Source: Herbaspirillum sp. LeCh32-8
Lineage (GTDB): Bacteria > Pseudomonadota > Gammaproteobacteria > Burkholderiales > Burkholderiaceae_D
Assembly: GCF_017814915.1 (NCBI RefSeq)
Contig: NZ_JAGIPZ010000007.1
Location: 124,001 to 188,000 of the forward strand
Direction of reading: 5' to 3'
DNA: 64,000 bases
This document shows positions 41,550 through 51,704 of the stretch, piece by piece; position 1 is the first letter of the stretch; every line of letters begins with the position of its first letter. Position numbers and translations under genes: made by a program. Below the pieces are notes generated by a model. That model was not told the origin of the DNA, ran no database searches, and saw only the letters and a list, made by a program, of their open reading frames with translations.

Positions 41550-43643
41550 ATGTTAAGCGCAACTTACGACAGTCTCCTCGTCGTCGTCTCACTACTGGTC
41601 GCCATCCTCGCCTCTTACACGGCGCTGGACATGGCCGAACGCATCAGCACGGCGGGCAACCAGCAGGCCGGCGCGGCGCGCCTGTGGCTGGCCGGCGGGG
41701 CGGTGGCCATGGGCATCGGCATCTGGTCGATGCACTTCGTCGGCATGCTGGCGTTCCGCCTTCCCATCATGCTGGGCTACGACCCCTGGATTACCGCGCT
41801 GTCGCTGTTGATCGCCATCGCCGTCTCGGGTTATGCGCTGCAAACCGTAACGCAGGCCGAGCTGCCGTTGCGCCGCCTGCTCAAAAGCGCCTTGTTCATG
41901 GGCATCGGCATTGCCGGCATGCATTACACCGGCATGGCCGCCATGCGCATGAACCCGGGCATCGTCTACGATCCGCTGCTGTTTTCGGCCTCGGTGGCCA
42001 TCGCCATCGCTGCGTCGGCCGCCGCCTTGTGGATCGCCTTCCGCCTGCGCAAGAACACCCCGCATGTGAAAGCCGCCCGCGCCGGTGCCTCGGTGGTGAT
42101 GGGGATCGCCATCGTCGGCATGCACTACACCGGCATGGCCGCCGCCAATTTCAACGTCGATTCCATCTGCCTGGCCGCACGCGAAGGCGTCAGTCCCGGC
42201 TGGCTGGCGATCCTGATCGTGGTGGTGACGCTGGCGGTGCTGACCATCGCGCTGCTGACCTCGGTGCTGGACGCGCGACTGGAGTCGCGCACCGCCAAGC
42301 TGGCGCGCTCGCTGGCCGAGGCCAACGAAGAACTGACCCAGATGGTGCTGCATGACCAGCTGACCAAGTTGCCCAACCGCACCCTGCTGGAAGACCGCCT
42401 GAGCCAGTCGATCAACAAGGCGTCGCGCACCGACGGTCACTTCGCGCTGATGTTCATGGATCTGGACGGCTTCAAGGCCATCAACGATTCACTGGGGCAC
42501 CACATCGGCGACCGCCTGCTGATCGAAGTGGCCGATCGCCTGATCTGCTCCATGCGCGCGCACGACACGGTGGCGCGCCTGGGCGGCGACGAGTTCGTGA
42601 TCCTGGTCGACCTGTCCCGTCCGGACGACGCCATGCCGGTGGCCGAGAAACTGGTGGAGGTGGTCAACCAGCCCTTCGTGGTGGAGGGCCACGAGCTGCG
42701 CGTGTCGGCCAGCGTGGGTATCGCCATCTATCCGGAGGACGGCAGCACGCGCCATGACCTGGTCATCAACGCCGATGCCGCGATGTACCACACCAAGCGC
42801 AGCGGCCGCAACGGCTACAACTTCTTCGAGCCGTCGATGAATGCCAATGCGCACAACCAGCTGCAATGGTTGCAGGACCTGCGCGTGGCGCAGGAGCGCA
42901 AGCAGTTGCGGCTGTACTACCAGCCCAAGTTCCGCTCGCCCGACGGCCCGGTGATCGGCGCCGAGGCGCTGCTGCGCTGGCAGCATCCGGTGCATGGCCT
43001 GGTCGGTCCCGACGAGTTCATCGCGCTGGCCGAACGCTCCGGCCTGATCATCCCGATCGGCGCCTGGGTGCTGGACGAAGCCTGCCGCCAGATGCGCGAA
43101 TGGATCAGGCTCGGCCACGCCGACTGGAAGATCGCGGTGAATCTGTCGGCGCTGCAGTTCGCCGACCCCAACCTGCTGGAGATCGTGCGCACGACGCTGG
43201 AGAAGCATCAGCTGCCGCCACGCTGCCTGACGCTGGAAGTGACGGAGTCGACCGCCATGCACGACACAGCGGCCAGCATGCAGACGCTGGAAAAGATCTC
43301 GCAACTGGGCGTGGATATTTCCATCGACGATTTCGGCACCGGTTATTCCAGCTTGCTGTACCTGAAGCGCCTGCCGGCCAATGAGCTGAAGATCGATCGC
43401 GGCTTCGTGCGCGACTTGTCGCACGGCACCGAAGACGCCGCCATCGTCTCGGCGATCGTGGCGCTGGGACGCACGCTCAATTTGCGCATCGTGGCAGAGG
43501 GTGTCGAAACGGAAATGCAGCAGGACTTCCTGACCCAGGTGGGATGCGATGCGCTGCAGGGTTACCTGATGGGCCGCCCGATGGCGCCCGAACAGTTCCT
43601 GCAGGCAATCCAGCCGTTCCAGCAGGCGATGCGGCAAGCTTGA
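41550..43643 (+). CDS. MHYT-GGDEF-EAL protein (cyclic di-GMP synthesis/breakdown)
   Basis: 697 residues. Residues 1-235 form a seven-helix MHYT sensor with three copies of the motif in the form MHFVGML, MHYTGMAAMRM and MHYTGMAAANF; this domain is thought to bind copper and sense oxygen, CO or NO. A GGDEF domain follows with an intact active loop RLGGDEFVILVD near residue 344, then an EAL domain with GAEALLRW near 470, DDFGTGYSSL and other metal ligands, so both cyclase and phosphodiesterase sites look complete. It would adjust cyclic di-GMP and hence motility or biofilm. It stands alone, divergent from pldA and followed by a terminator. Confidence 0.94.
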   Translation: MLSATYDSLLVVVSLLVAILASYTALDMAERISTAGNQQAGAARLWLAGGAVAMGIGIWSMHFVGMLAFRLPIMLGYDPWITALSLLIAIAVSGYALQTVTQAELPLRRLLKSALFMGIGIAGMHYTGMAAMRMNPGIVYDPLLFSASVAIAIAASAAALWIAFRLRKNTPHVKAARAGASVVMGIAIVGMHYTGMAAANFNVDSICLAAREGVSPGWLAILIVVVTLAVLTIALLTSVLDARLESRTAKLARSLAEANEELTQMVLHDQLTKLPNRTLLEDRLSQSINKASRTDGHFALMFMDLDGFKAINDSLGHHIGDRLLIEVADRLICSMRAHDTVARLGGDEFVILVDLSRPDDAMPVAEKLVEVVNQPFVVEGHELRVSASVGIAIYPEDGSTRHDLVINADAAMYHTKRSGRNGYNFFEPSMNANAHNQLQWLQDLRVAQERKQLRLYYQPKFRSPDGPVIGAEALLRWQHPVHGLVGPDEFIALAERSGLIIPIGAWVLDEACRQMREWIRLGHADWKIAVNLSALQFADPNLLEIVRTTLEKHQLPPRCLTLEVTESTAMHDTAASMQTLEKISQLGVDISIDDFGTGYSSLLYLKRLPANELKIDRGFVRDLSHGTEDAAIVSAIVALGRTLNLRIVAEGVETEMQQDFLTQVGCDALQGYLMGRPMAPEQFLQAIQPFQQAMRQA

Positions 43644-43682
43644 GGGCAACTGACGACATCTGACTTTCAGTGATTTTCTTGG

Positions 43683-43710
43683 CGCCCGGGAACTCCCGGG
43701 CGTTTTTATT
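43683..43710 (+). terminator. Terminator of the GGDEF-EAL gene
   Basis: CGCCCGGG AACT CCCGGGCG followed by five T, then ATTTG. Perfect 8-bp stem, 39 bases after the stop codon. Confidence 0.9.
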
Positions 43711-43908
43711 TGTGCCTGCCGGAAATCCGCACGCACGCTGTGTCTCGCCACGTTTTCCATCCGCATAATTGACGGTGGCGGCCCCTGTTATTCCACTGAT
43801 GGATTTGCCCGCCGCGGCGGCAAGATAAAGCTCGAATGTCGCCCGGACGTGGCGGCAACACAATCAGAAAATAGCACCGGCAACATAGCCGGCGGGATGG
43901 AGCGACGC

Positions 43909-45534
43909 ATGAATATCATTGGCAACATGAACATTGGCAAGCGCCTGGCCCTGGGCTTTGCTGTCATTCTCGGCCTGTCGGTCGCGATCACCGGCATCGG
44001 CGTATGGCGCCTGCAGACGCTGGCCCAGAGCACGCAGCGCATGATGGACAAGCCCATCGCCAAGGAGCGCTACATCTCCGACTGGTACCGCAACACCTAT
44101 GCCGGCATCCGCCGCGCCACCGCGGTGGCCAAGAGCACCGACACATCGCTGTCGGCCTTCTTCAAGCCCGAGACCGACGAGGCCACCCGCGTGTCGACCC
44201 AGCTGCAGAAGAACGTCGAAGCCCTGGTGGAGACCGAGGAAGAGAAGCAACTGCTGACCAAGATCACCGGCACGCTGCGCAAGCAATACTTGTCCACGCG
44301 CGACGTCATCTACAAGGAAAAGGCCAAGGACAATCCTGACCAGGAGCTGATCAAGAATGCGCTGGAAAAGGATTACCTGCCGGCCGCCAAGGCCTATCAG
44401 GAAGGCGTGGAACAGCTGATGAACCTGCAGCGCAAGACGCTGGACGAACTGGCGCTGACCAACGAACGCATTGCCAACCAGAGCGCGGTGATGCTCAGCG
44501 TGCTGGAGGCGCTGGTGCTGGTGTTCGGCATCGCCTGCGCGTGGTTCCTGACGGTGGGCATCACGCGGCCGTTGAACACCGCCGTGAAGGTCTCGCGCCA
44601 GGTGGCGCAGGGCGACCTCAGCGCCGAGATTTCGGTGCAGGGCAAGGATGAGACCGGCCAGCTGCTGCAGGCCTTGCAGGATATGAATACCAGCCTGCGC
44701 AACATCGTCAGCAACGTGCGCGTGGGCACCGAGACCATCAACACGGCGTCGTCGGAAATCGCCAACGGCAACCTCGACCTGTCCGGTCGCACCGAGCAGC
44801 AGGCCGGCGCGCTGGAAGAGACCGCCTCTGCCATGGAGCAACTGACCTCCACCGTCAAGCAGAACGCCGACAACGCCCGCCAGGCCAACCAGTTGGCGGC
44901 ATCGGCCTCCCAAGTGGCCGAGCAGGGCGGCGCGGTGGTCGGCCAGGTGGTGCAGACCATGGCCTCGATCAATGATTCTTCGCGCAAGATCGTGGACATC
45001 ATCAGCGTGATCGACGGCATCGCGTTCCAGACCAACATCCTGGCCCTGAACGCCGCAGTGGAAGCCGCCCGTGCGGGCGAACAGGGACGCGGCTTTGCGG
45101 TGGTGGCCTCCGAAGTGCGCTCGCTGGCGCAGCGTTCGGCGGCCGCGGCCAAGGAGATCAAGTCCCTGATCGATGACTCGGTGGAGAAAGTCGGCGCCGG
45201 CAGCCAGCTGGTGGCCCAGGCCGGCCAGACCATGGATGAAGTGGTGTCCAGCGTGCGCCGCGTGACCGACGTGATGGCCGAGATCACCGCCGCCAGCCAG
45301 GAGCAGAGCACCGGGATCGAGGAAGTCAACCGCGCCATTACGCAGATGGACGAGAACACGCAGCAGAACGCCGCGCTGGTCGAGCAGGCCGCCGCCGCTG
45401 CGCAATCGCTGCAGGAGCAGGCCGGCAAGCTGACCCAGCTGGTCAGCGTGTTCAACCTGCGCGGCGAGCCGATGCTGGGCCGCGCGTCGGCGTCGCTGAT
45501 CGACGTGACGCCGGAGCGGGCGCGACTGCCCTGA
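43909..45534 (+). CDS. Methyl-accepting chemotaxis protein
   Basis: 541 residues from the ATG at 43909 (GGAG 6 bases upstream); an ATG at 43897 is an alternative. Membrane helix at 12-31 ([20 protein letters not shown]), a four-helix-bundle periplasmic sensor domain to about residue 190, a second helix ([19 protein letters not shown]), HAMP, and a signalling domain with [24 protein letters not shown] methylation helices (here [17 protein letters not shown]) and the tip [20 protein letters not shown]. This is the Tsr-like beta-proteobacterial type. The ligand is unknown; no CheR-binding pentapeptide at the end. Confidence 0.94.
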   Translation: MNIIGNMNIGKRLALGFAVILGLSVAITGIGVWRLQTLAQSTQRMMDKPIAKERYISDWYRNTYAGIRRATAVAKSTDTSLSAFFKPETDEATRVSTQLQKNVEALVETEEEKQLLTKITGTLRKQYLSTRDVIYKEKAKDNPDQELIKNALEKDYLPAAKAYQEGVEQLMNLQRKTLDELALTNERIANQSAVMLSVLEALVLVFGIACAWFLTVGITRPLNTAVKVSRQVAQGDLSAEISVQGKDETGQLLQALQDMNTSLRNIVSNVRVGTETINTASSEIANGNLDLSGRTEQQAGALEETASAMEQLTSTVKQNADNARQANQLAASASQVAEQGGAVVGQVVQTMASINDSSRKIVDIISVIDGIAFQTNILALNAAVEAARAGEQGRGFAVVASEVRSLAQRSAAAAKEIKSLIDDSVEKVGAGSQLVAQAGQTMDEVVSSVRRVTDVMAEITAASQEQSTGIEEVNRAITQMDENTQQNAALVEQAAAAAQSLQEQAGKLTQLVSVFNLRGEPMLGRASASLIDVTPERARLP

Positions 45535-45613
45535 GCGGCTGAAACACCGCGGCACATATGCATGACCCGCTTGCCCTGCAAGCGGGAGCAAGGAACTCCT
45601 GAGGGGGAGGTTT

Positions 45614-45649
45614 GGGGCGGATCGCCGATGTTGGCGTCCGCCCCTTTTT
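45614..45649. terminator. Terminator between chemoreceptor and DUF4124 genes
   Basis: GGGGCGGATCGCC, 6-base loop, GGCGTCCGCCCC, then TTTTTC: 12 pairs with one bulged T. It ends the rightward chemoreceptor transcript; no A-run on the left. Confidence 0.88.
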
Positions 45650-45653
45650 CATG

Positions 45654-46100
45654 TCAGGGCAGATCAGGGCCGCCGGCGCATTCCTGGCGATACAACTCCT
45701 CGGCGCGACGCGCCTTGCGCTGCGCATTTTCCAGGGTCTTGTCTTGCGCCCGCAGCGGTTTGGCGCGCGCCTCGCTGACATCCTGCTCGGCCCAGCGACG
45801 ATGCAAGGCCAGTTTGCTGCAGGTCTTTTGCCGGTTGCGGTCGATGCCGGCCGGCGGCTTCGGCGGTATCGGTTTGCGTCCTTGGGCGGGTTTGTCTGCA
45901 GGCGCTGCGGATCGGAGAGCAGGCACGGTCGGCAGCGGCGCCGGCTTGAATTCTGGGGTATCGGCGCAGGGCTGGTCGGCGTAGGCGACGGCGCCGTCCT
46001 GCAGGCATTTGTAGAGCGCGGCGTTGGCCGGCGCTGCGGCCGGCAGGATAAAAAGAGAGGTAAAAAGCGGGAAGAGGAAGCGGCAGGATTTGAGGATCAT
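45654..46100 (-). CDS. DUF4124-domain periplasmic protein of unknown function
   Basis: 148 residues. Signal peptide (FLFPLFTSLFILPAAAPANA, cut near residue 27) followed by the short DUF4124 motif LYKCLQDGAVAYADQPC, whose two Cys probably form a disulfide. Then come a Pro-rich linker (KPAPLPTVPALRS, KPIPPKPPAG) and a charged helical tail with a further pair of Cys (KTCSKL ... QECAG). DUF4124 proteins are common in beta- and gamma-proteobacteria; no function is established. It is probably monocistronic. Confidence 0.85.
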   Translation of the reverse strand: MILKSCRFLFPLFTSLFILPAAAPANAALYKCLQDGAVAYADQPCADTPEFKPAPLPTVPALRSAAPADKPAQGRKPIPPKPPAGIDRNRQKTCSKLALHRRWAEQDVSEARAKPLRAQDKTLENAQRKARRAEELYRQECAGGPDLP

Positions 46101-46202
46101 GTGAGCTCGCGGCAGGCAGACATCGGCACGCCGACGGCGTACCCCGTGTTCTCCCTGCCGCTACCGATGTTCCTGGCCGGTCTCGCGCCGGTCTGGTGCA
46201 GG

Positions 46203-47609
46203 TCAGATGACCTTGCCCGGATTCATCAGCTGGTGCGGATCCAGCGCCTGTTTGATGGCGCGCATCAGCCCGAGTTCTACCGGCGACTTGTAACGTGTGA
46301 TTTCTTCGCGCTTGAGCGCGCCCAGTCCATGCTCGGCCGAGATCGATCCGCCGAAGCGGTCGACGCTGTCATGCACCACCACATTGATGGCGTGCTGCTG
46401 TGTGATGAATTCGGTATCGGCCACGCCTGCCGGCGGCGACACGTTGTAATGCAGGTTGCCGTCGCCCAGGTGGCCGAAGGTCACCATGCGGCAACCCGGC
46501 GAGGTTTGCTGCACCAGCTGGTCGGTGATGTCGATGAATTCGGCGATGCGGGAGATCGGCACCGAGATGTCGTGTTTGATGTTTTTTCCTTCATGCGCCT
46601 GCGCCATCGAAATGTTTTCGCGCAGCTGCCACAGCGATTTCGATTGCGCAATCGACGAGGCGATCACGGCGTCGTCGATGACGCCTTGTTCCAGCGCCTG
46701 GCCGATGACGTCTTCGAAGATGCTGCGCGCATGTTCCTCGGATTCGCTGTCGGACAGCTCCAGCAGCACGTACTGCGCATGCCGTTCGGTGAAGGGGAGG
46801 CGCTGGTCGGCGAAATGCTTGCACACCAGTTGCAGGCAAAAGTCCGACATCAGTTCGAAGCCGGTCAGGGCCGGCCCGCAGCGTCCCTGCGCCAGGCTCA
46901 GCAGCTGCAGCGCCTGCGCCGGCGACTTTAGGGCCGCCAACGCGGTGACCTGCGCGCGCGGTTGGGGGAAGAGCTTCAACACCGCGCCGGTGATCACCCC
47001 CAGCGTGCCTTCGGCGCCGATGAACAGGTCGCGCAGATCGTAGCCGGTGTTGTCCTTGCGCAGGCCTTTCAGGCTGCTCATCACCTCGCCTTGCGCGGTG
47101 ACCACTTCCAGCCCGAGGCACAGCTCGCGCGTATTGCCATAACGCAGCACGCCGGTGCCGCCGGCATTGGTGGAGAGGTTGCCGCCTATGGTGCAGCTGC
47201 CTTCGGCCGCCAGCGACAGCGGAAACAGCCGGCCGGCGCCAGCGGCTTCCTGCTGGATGTGTTGCAGGATGCAGCCGGCATCCACCGTCATGGTGTTGTT
47301 GAGCGGGTCGACCGCGCGGATGCGGTTCAGGCGGCGCAGCGACAGCACCGCGGCATTGCCCTGCTGGTCAGGCACGCTGCCCAGCACCAGGCCGGTATTG
47401 CCGCCTTGCGGCACCAGCGGGACGCGGTATTGCGCGCACAGCGTCACGATCGCGGCGACCTCGGCGGTGTCGGCCGGGCGCAGCACGGCGACGGCGCGAC
47501 CGGTGAAGCGGCCGCGCTGGTCGGTCAGGTAGCCGGCGGTGTCGGCGGCCTCGGTAAGAACATGCGCGGCCCCGATGGTGGCGCGGCAGGCTTGCAGGAA
47601 TTCGGTCAT
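46203..47609 (-). CDS. FAD-linked oxidase of the GlcD / D-2-hydroxyacid dehydrogenase family
   Basis: 468 residues from the ATG at 47609. FAD-binding (PCMH) domain with VPQGGNTGLVLGSVP near residue 75 and GGNLSTNAGGTGVLRYGNTR near 145, followed by a C-terminal FAD-oxidase domain with metal-ligand type motifs GHLGDGNLHYNV and SAEHGLGALKRE and the end LDPHQLMNPGKVI. Such flavoenzymes oxidise D-lactate, D-2-hydroxyglutarate or glycolate and pass electrons to a flavoprotein or quinone. No iron-sulfur partner (GlcE/GlcF type) is adjacent, which favours the stand-alone D-2-hydroxyglutarate or D-lactate type. Same strand as DUF2069 and wrbA but 67 bases away. Confidence 0.9.
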   Translation of the reverse strand: MTEFLQACRATIGAAHVLTEAADTAGYLTDQRGRFTGRAVAVLRPADTAEVAAIVTLCAQYRVPLVPQGGNTGLVLGSVPDQQGNAAVLSLRRLNRIRAVDPLNNTMTVDAGCILQHIQQEAAGAGRLFPLSLAAEGSCTIGGNLSTNAGGTGVLRYGNTRELCLGLEVVTAQGEVMSSLKGLRKDNTGYDLRDLFIGAEGTLGVITGAVLKLFPQPRAQVTALAALKSPAQALQLLSLAQGRCGPALTGFELMSDFCLQLVCKHFADQRLPFTERHAQYVLLELSDSESEEHARSIFEDVIGQALEQGVIDDAVIASSIAQSKSLWQLRENISMAQAHEGKNIKHDISVPISRIAEFIDITDQLVQQTSPGCRMVTFGHLGDGNLHYNVSPPAGVADTEFITQQHAINVVVHDSVDRFGGSISAEHGLGALKREEITRYKSPVELGLMRAIKQALDPHQLMNPGKVI

Positions 47610-47676
47610 GGATGTGCGATGGCTGGTGCCGCGCGCCGCATGGACAGGCGGCGCGCCGGGGAGGGGGACGACAGGA

Positions 47677-48770
<1,094 letters not shown>

Positions 48771-48815
48771 TTACGGGCGGACGTACTTTCGCCGACTTGC
48801 CCTTCGTCACATAAA

Positions 48816-48830
48816 TCGACACTTTGTCGA
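48816..48830. promoter_or_regulatory. Inverted repeat in the wrbA / yihY divergent region
   Basis: TCGACA CTT TGTCGA, a perfect 6-bp inverted repeat in the AT-richer middle of the 336-base divergent interval (48702-49037). It could be an operator for either gene. A GATAAT patch near 48871 may be a -10 box for the rightward gene. Confidence 0.35.
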
Positions 48831-49037
48831 ATACTTTTAGGTAAAAACGAGAATATCGTCGCAATTTTGCGGATAATTCGTCTCTTCAGGCGTTGCCGTG
48901 ACTGAGCGGATCGGGCACGAACCCAGCCGCACCGCACACAGTCCGGCGCCCGGCAGGATGATGGCCCGGCGCCGCGTGTTCCGGAACCGCGGTCTGGGGC
49001 AGCGGTCTGCAGCAAGCTTCGTACCGGATTTGAATCA

Positions 49038-50420
49038 ATGTCTCCTTTGCGTATTACTTTTTCTCATATGCGTGGCTTGACCCGTCAGCAGTTGCGCGAT
49101 CTGTTCCGCTTCGCCGCGCGGCGGCTGGGCGAGGATCGCCTGCCGCAAGTGGCCGGCAGCCTGACCTTCACCACCATCCTCTCGCTGGTGCCGATGCTGA
49201 CCATCGCGCTGGCGCTGTTTACCGCCTTCCCGCTGTTCTCGACCTTCCGCGCCTCGCTGGAGGCTTACTTCGTCGAGAACCTGATGCCCAAGGGCGTGGC
49301 CAACACCATCGTCGGCTACCTGAACCAGTTCGCCTCCAAGTCGGCGCGACTGTCGGCGGTGGGCGCGGTGGCGCTGATCGTGACCTCGGTGCTGACCATG
49401 TCCACCATCGAGAGCGTGTTCAACCAGATCTGGCGCGTGAAGAAATCGCGCCCGCTGCTGCAGCGCGTGCTGGTGTACTGGGCCATCATCTCGCTGGGGC
49501 CGCTCTTGATCGGCGTGTCGATCAGCGTGACGTCCTATCTTTCCACCGCCACCGGCGGCGCGGTCAAGAGCCTGCCGTGGCTGGGCGCGAGCTTTTACGC
49601 GCTGGTCTCGCTGATGCTGTCGACGGCGGCCTATACGCTGCTCTACAGCACCGTGCCCAACCAGACCGTGGACTGGCGCGACGCGCTGGCCGGCGGCGTG
49701 GTGGCGGGCATCTGCGTGGAAATTTCCAAGCGTCTGTTTGCGGTCTACATCCTCAAGTTTCCCACCTATACCGTGCTCTATGGGGCAGTGGCGGCGCTGC
49801 CGATCTTCCTGGTGTGGGTCTACATGATGTGGATGATCACGCTGATGGGCGCGCTGCTGACGGCGGCGCTGCCGGTGGTGCGCTACGAGCGCTGGTGGCA
49901 CGTGTCCTCGCCGGGGGCGGAGTTCATCGATGCGGTCAAGCTGCTCAAGTTTTTGCACGCCGCGCGCGTGGGCGTGGACTCCGCGGTGGTGAGCATGGAT
50001 GAGGTGCGGCGCGCTACCCACCTGGGCCTGGGCGAGCTGCAGCACCTGCTGGGCAAGATGGCCGAGGCCGGCTGGGTGGCGTCGATCAAGCCGGAAGTTT
50101 CGCGCAAGGCAGCGTGGAACCGTCGCATCACCGACGACATGGACCGCTGGACGCTGGTGGCCAACCCGGCTGCGTTGCCGTTGTCACAGGTGTACCGCCT
50201 GTTCGTGTTCGACTCGACCGTGCTGGCGCAGGTGGGCGAGGAGGGCGCGCTGGCTGCCCGCGTGGACGGTGCCATCGACACCGTGCTGGAGCAGTCGCTG
50301 GAAGCGTATTGCAACGCCCATGAAGCGGTGCAGCAAAAGATCGCCGCCGTAGCCAACCTCGCCGCGACGCCCTACGCCCCGGTGCCGCTGGAGGCGCGCC
50401 GGCGGATGTGGGAGCGATAA
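49038..50420 (+). CDS. YihY/BrkB-family (UPF0761) inner-membrane protein
   Basis: 460 residues. The first 300 hold about six membrane helices with family features LPQVAGSLTFTTILSLVPML, SVLTMSTIESVFNQIWRVKK, LLYSTVPNQTVDWRDALAGG and FPTYTVLYGAVAALPIFLVW. The last 150 residues are soluble and look like a winged-helix domain (GVDSAVVSMDEVRRATHLGL, LLGKMAEAGWVA). The family was once called ribonuclease BN in error; its true role is unknown. Weak Shine-Dalgarno sequence. Confidence 0.92.
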   Translation: MSPLRITFSHMRGLTRQQLRDLFRFAARRLGEDRLPQVAGSLTFTTILSLVPMLTIALALFTAFPLFSTFRASLEAYFVENLMPKGVANTIVGYLNQFASKSARLSAVGAVALIVTSVLTMSTIESVFNQIWRVKKSRPLLQRVLVYWAIISLGPLLIGVSISVTSYLSTATGGAVKSLPWLGASFYALVSLMLSTAAYTLLYSTVPNQTVDWRDALAGGVVAGICVEISKRLFAVYILKFPTYTVLYGAVAALPIFLVWVYMMWMITLMGALLTAALPVVRYERWWHVSSPGAEFIDAVKLLKFLHAARVGVDSAVVSMDEVRRATHLGLGELQHLLGKMAEAGWVASIKPEVSRKAAWNRRITDDMDRWTLVANPAALPLSQVYRLFVFDSTVLAQVGEEGALAARVDGAIDTVLEQSLEAYCNAHEAVQQKIAAVANLAATPYAPVPLEARRRMWER

Positions 50421-50433
50421 GCCCGATCCCGGC

Positions 50434-50754
50434 TCAGAAGGAAATCTGGCCGGTCAGCATCTGCCAGTACATCACCCAGTCGCCCATGAAGGAGTAGAGC
50501 GGGTGGCGGAAGGTGGCGGGCTGGTTCTTTTCCACCGCGAAATGGCCGATCCAGGCAAAGCCGTAGCCGCACAGCACGGCCACCGGCAGCCACCACCACT
50601 GGTGGCTGATCAGCAGCATCATCAGCGCCAGCAAGGCCAGGGTGGAGCCGAGGAAGTGCAGCTGGCGGTTGACCCGATGCGAGTGTTCGCTCAGGTATGT
50701 CGGGTAAAAATCGCTGAAATCCGCATATTTCCGATCAGGCAGGGCGGTGGACAC
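50434..50754 (-). CDS. DUF962 (Mpo1-like) small membrane protein
   Basis: 106 residues from a GTG at 50754, preferred because GGGAG sits 6 bases upstream and homologues start close to the motif FSDFYPTYLSEHSHRVNRQL; an ATG at 50805 would add 17 residues. Conserved His in EHSHRVNRQLHFLG, GHFAVEKNQPATF and HPLYSFMGDW, with three to four membrane helices, match DUF962; the yeast member Mpo1 is an Fe2+ dioxygenase acting on 2-hydroxy fatty acids. Function in bacteria is not shown. Convergent with the YihY gene, 13 bases apart. Confidence 0.85.
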   Translation of the reverse strand: MSTALPDRKYADFSDFYPTYLSEHSHRVNRQLHFLGSTLALLALMMLLISHQWWWLPVAVLCGYGFAWIGHFAVEKNQPATFRHPLYSFMGDWVMYWQMLTGQISF

Positions 50755-51003
50755 GCTGTTCTCCCAGAGTCCTTGTGCTTTCAGCTTAGTCAGCGCCCGT
50801 CGCATATTCAAATCGGCATCATGACGTGACGAAATAGTTGCACGGCAGCGTGATTGCCGGTTGCCCAAACCGCGCGCTTGACCGTACCATGTCGCATACG
50901 CCCGCCAGGCGTGCAGCACCGTCGCATGTTGCCTGCACGAATTGGATTTTTCAGGCACCATCGCCTACAGTCAAAACAGCTCCATACAAATTAGGACGAC
51001 ATC

Positions 51004-51459
51004 ATGAAAGTCTCTGAAATCCTCAAGGTCAAAGGCAACATCCTCTTTACCGTCACGCCGGACACCCCGATTCAGGAGGCGGTCGCCGCCATGGCAGAGA
51101 AGGACATCGGCTCGCTGGTGGTGATGGAATACGGCGACCTAGTCGGCATGCTGACCTTCCGCGAAGTGCTGCTGACGCTGCACAAGAACGGCGGCGAACT
51201 GGGCGGCTCGACCGTGCGCAAGCACATGAACGACGCGCCGATCACCGTCACCCCCGATACCGACCTGAACGAAGTGCGTCGCATCATGCTGGAAAAGCAT
51301 GCGCGCTACGTGCCGGTGATGGAGGCGCGCACCGTGCTGGGCGTGATGTCGTTCTACGACGTCGCCAAGGCCGTGCTGGACGCGCAAGGTTTCGAGAACA
51401 AGATGCTCAAGGCCTACATCCGTGACTGGCCGGCCGAGCACGAAGAAAACAATACCTGA
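51004..51459 (+). CDS. CBS-domain pair protein
   Basis: 151 residues consisting of two CBS domains: residues 1-62 (VTPDTPIQEAVAAMAEKDIG then SLVVMEYGDLVGMLTFREV) and 70-130 (MNDAPITVTPDTDLNEVRRI, YVPVMEARTVLGVMSFYDVA). Stand-alone CBS pairs bind adenosine nucleotides and regulate partner enzymes. The partner is not adjacent. AGGACGAC precedes the ATG. Confidence 0.92.
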   Translation: MKVSEILKVKGNILFTVTPDTPIQEAVAAMAEKDIGSLVVMEYGDLVGMLTFREVLLTLHKNGGELGGSTVRKHMNDAPITVTPDTDLNEVRRIMLEKHARYVPVMEARTVLGVMSFYDVAKAVLDAQGFENKMLKAYIRDWPAEHEENNT

Positions 51460-51545
51460 GCAATACCTGAGCAATGCCCGAGCAAGGCGCCGGGTGCGGT
51501 TGCCCATCGCACCGGCCCGCCTGATGCCGGTATTGCCGTTCATGC

Positions 51546-51601
51546 CGATGCGGGCAGCCGCCTTGCCCGCATCGAAACCGTTCCTGTCGGAGCGGTTTTT
51601 T
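51546..51601 (+). terminator. Tandem hairpins and terminator after the CBS gene
   Basis: CGATGCGGGC ... GCCCGCATCG (51546-51574) is a 10-bp stem; directly after it AAACCG ... CGGTTT with an inner GGA/TCC pairing (51575-51598) ends in a T-run. The second hairpin is the terminator. Confidence 0.75.
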
Positions 51602-51704
51602 ATTGCCTGTCTTATTGTCCGTGACGCCGATGTCATTGCTCATGCCGCAGGCCGCGCCTCACCGTCCGTAACCACGCTACCTGAAATCGCCACCGCATAG
51701 CCCA

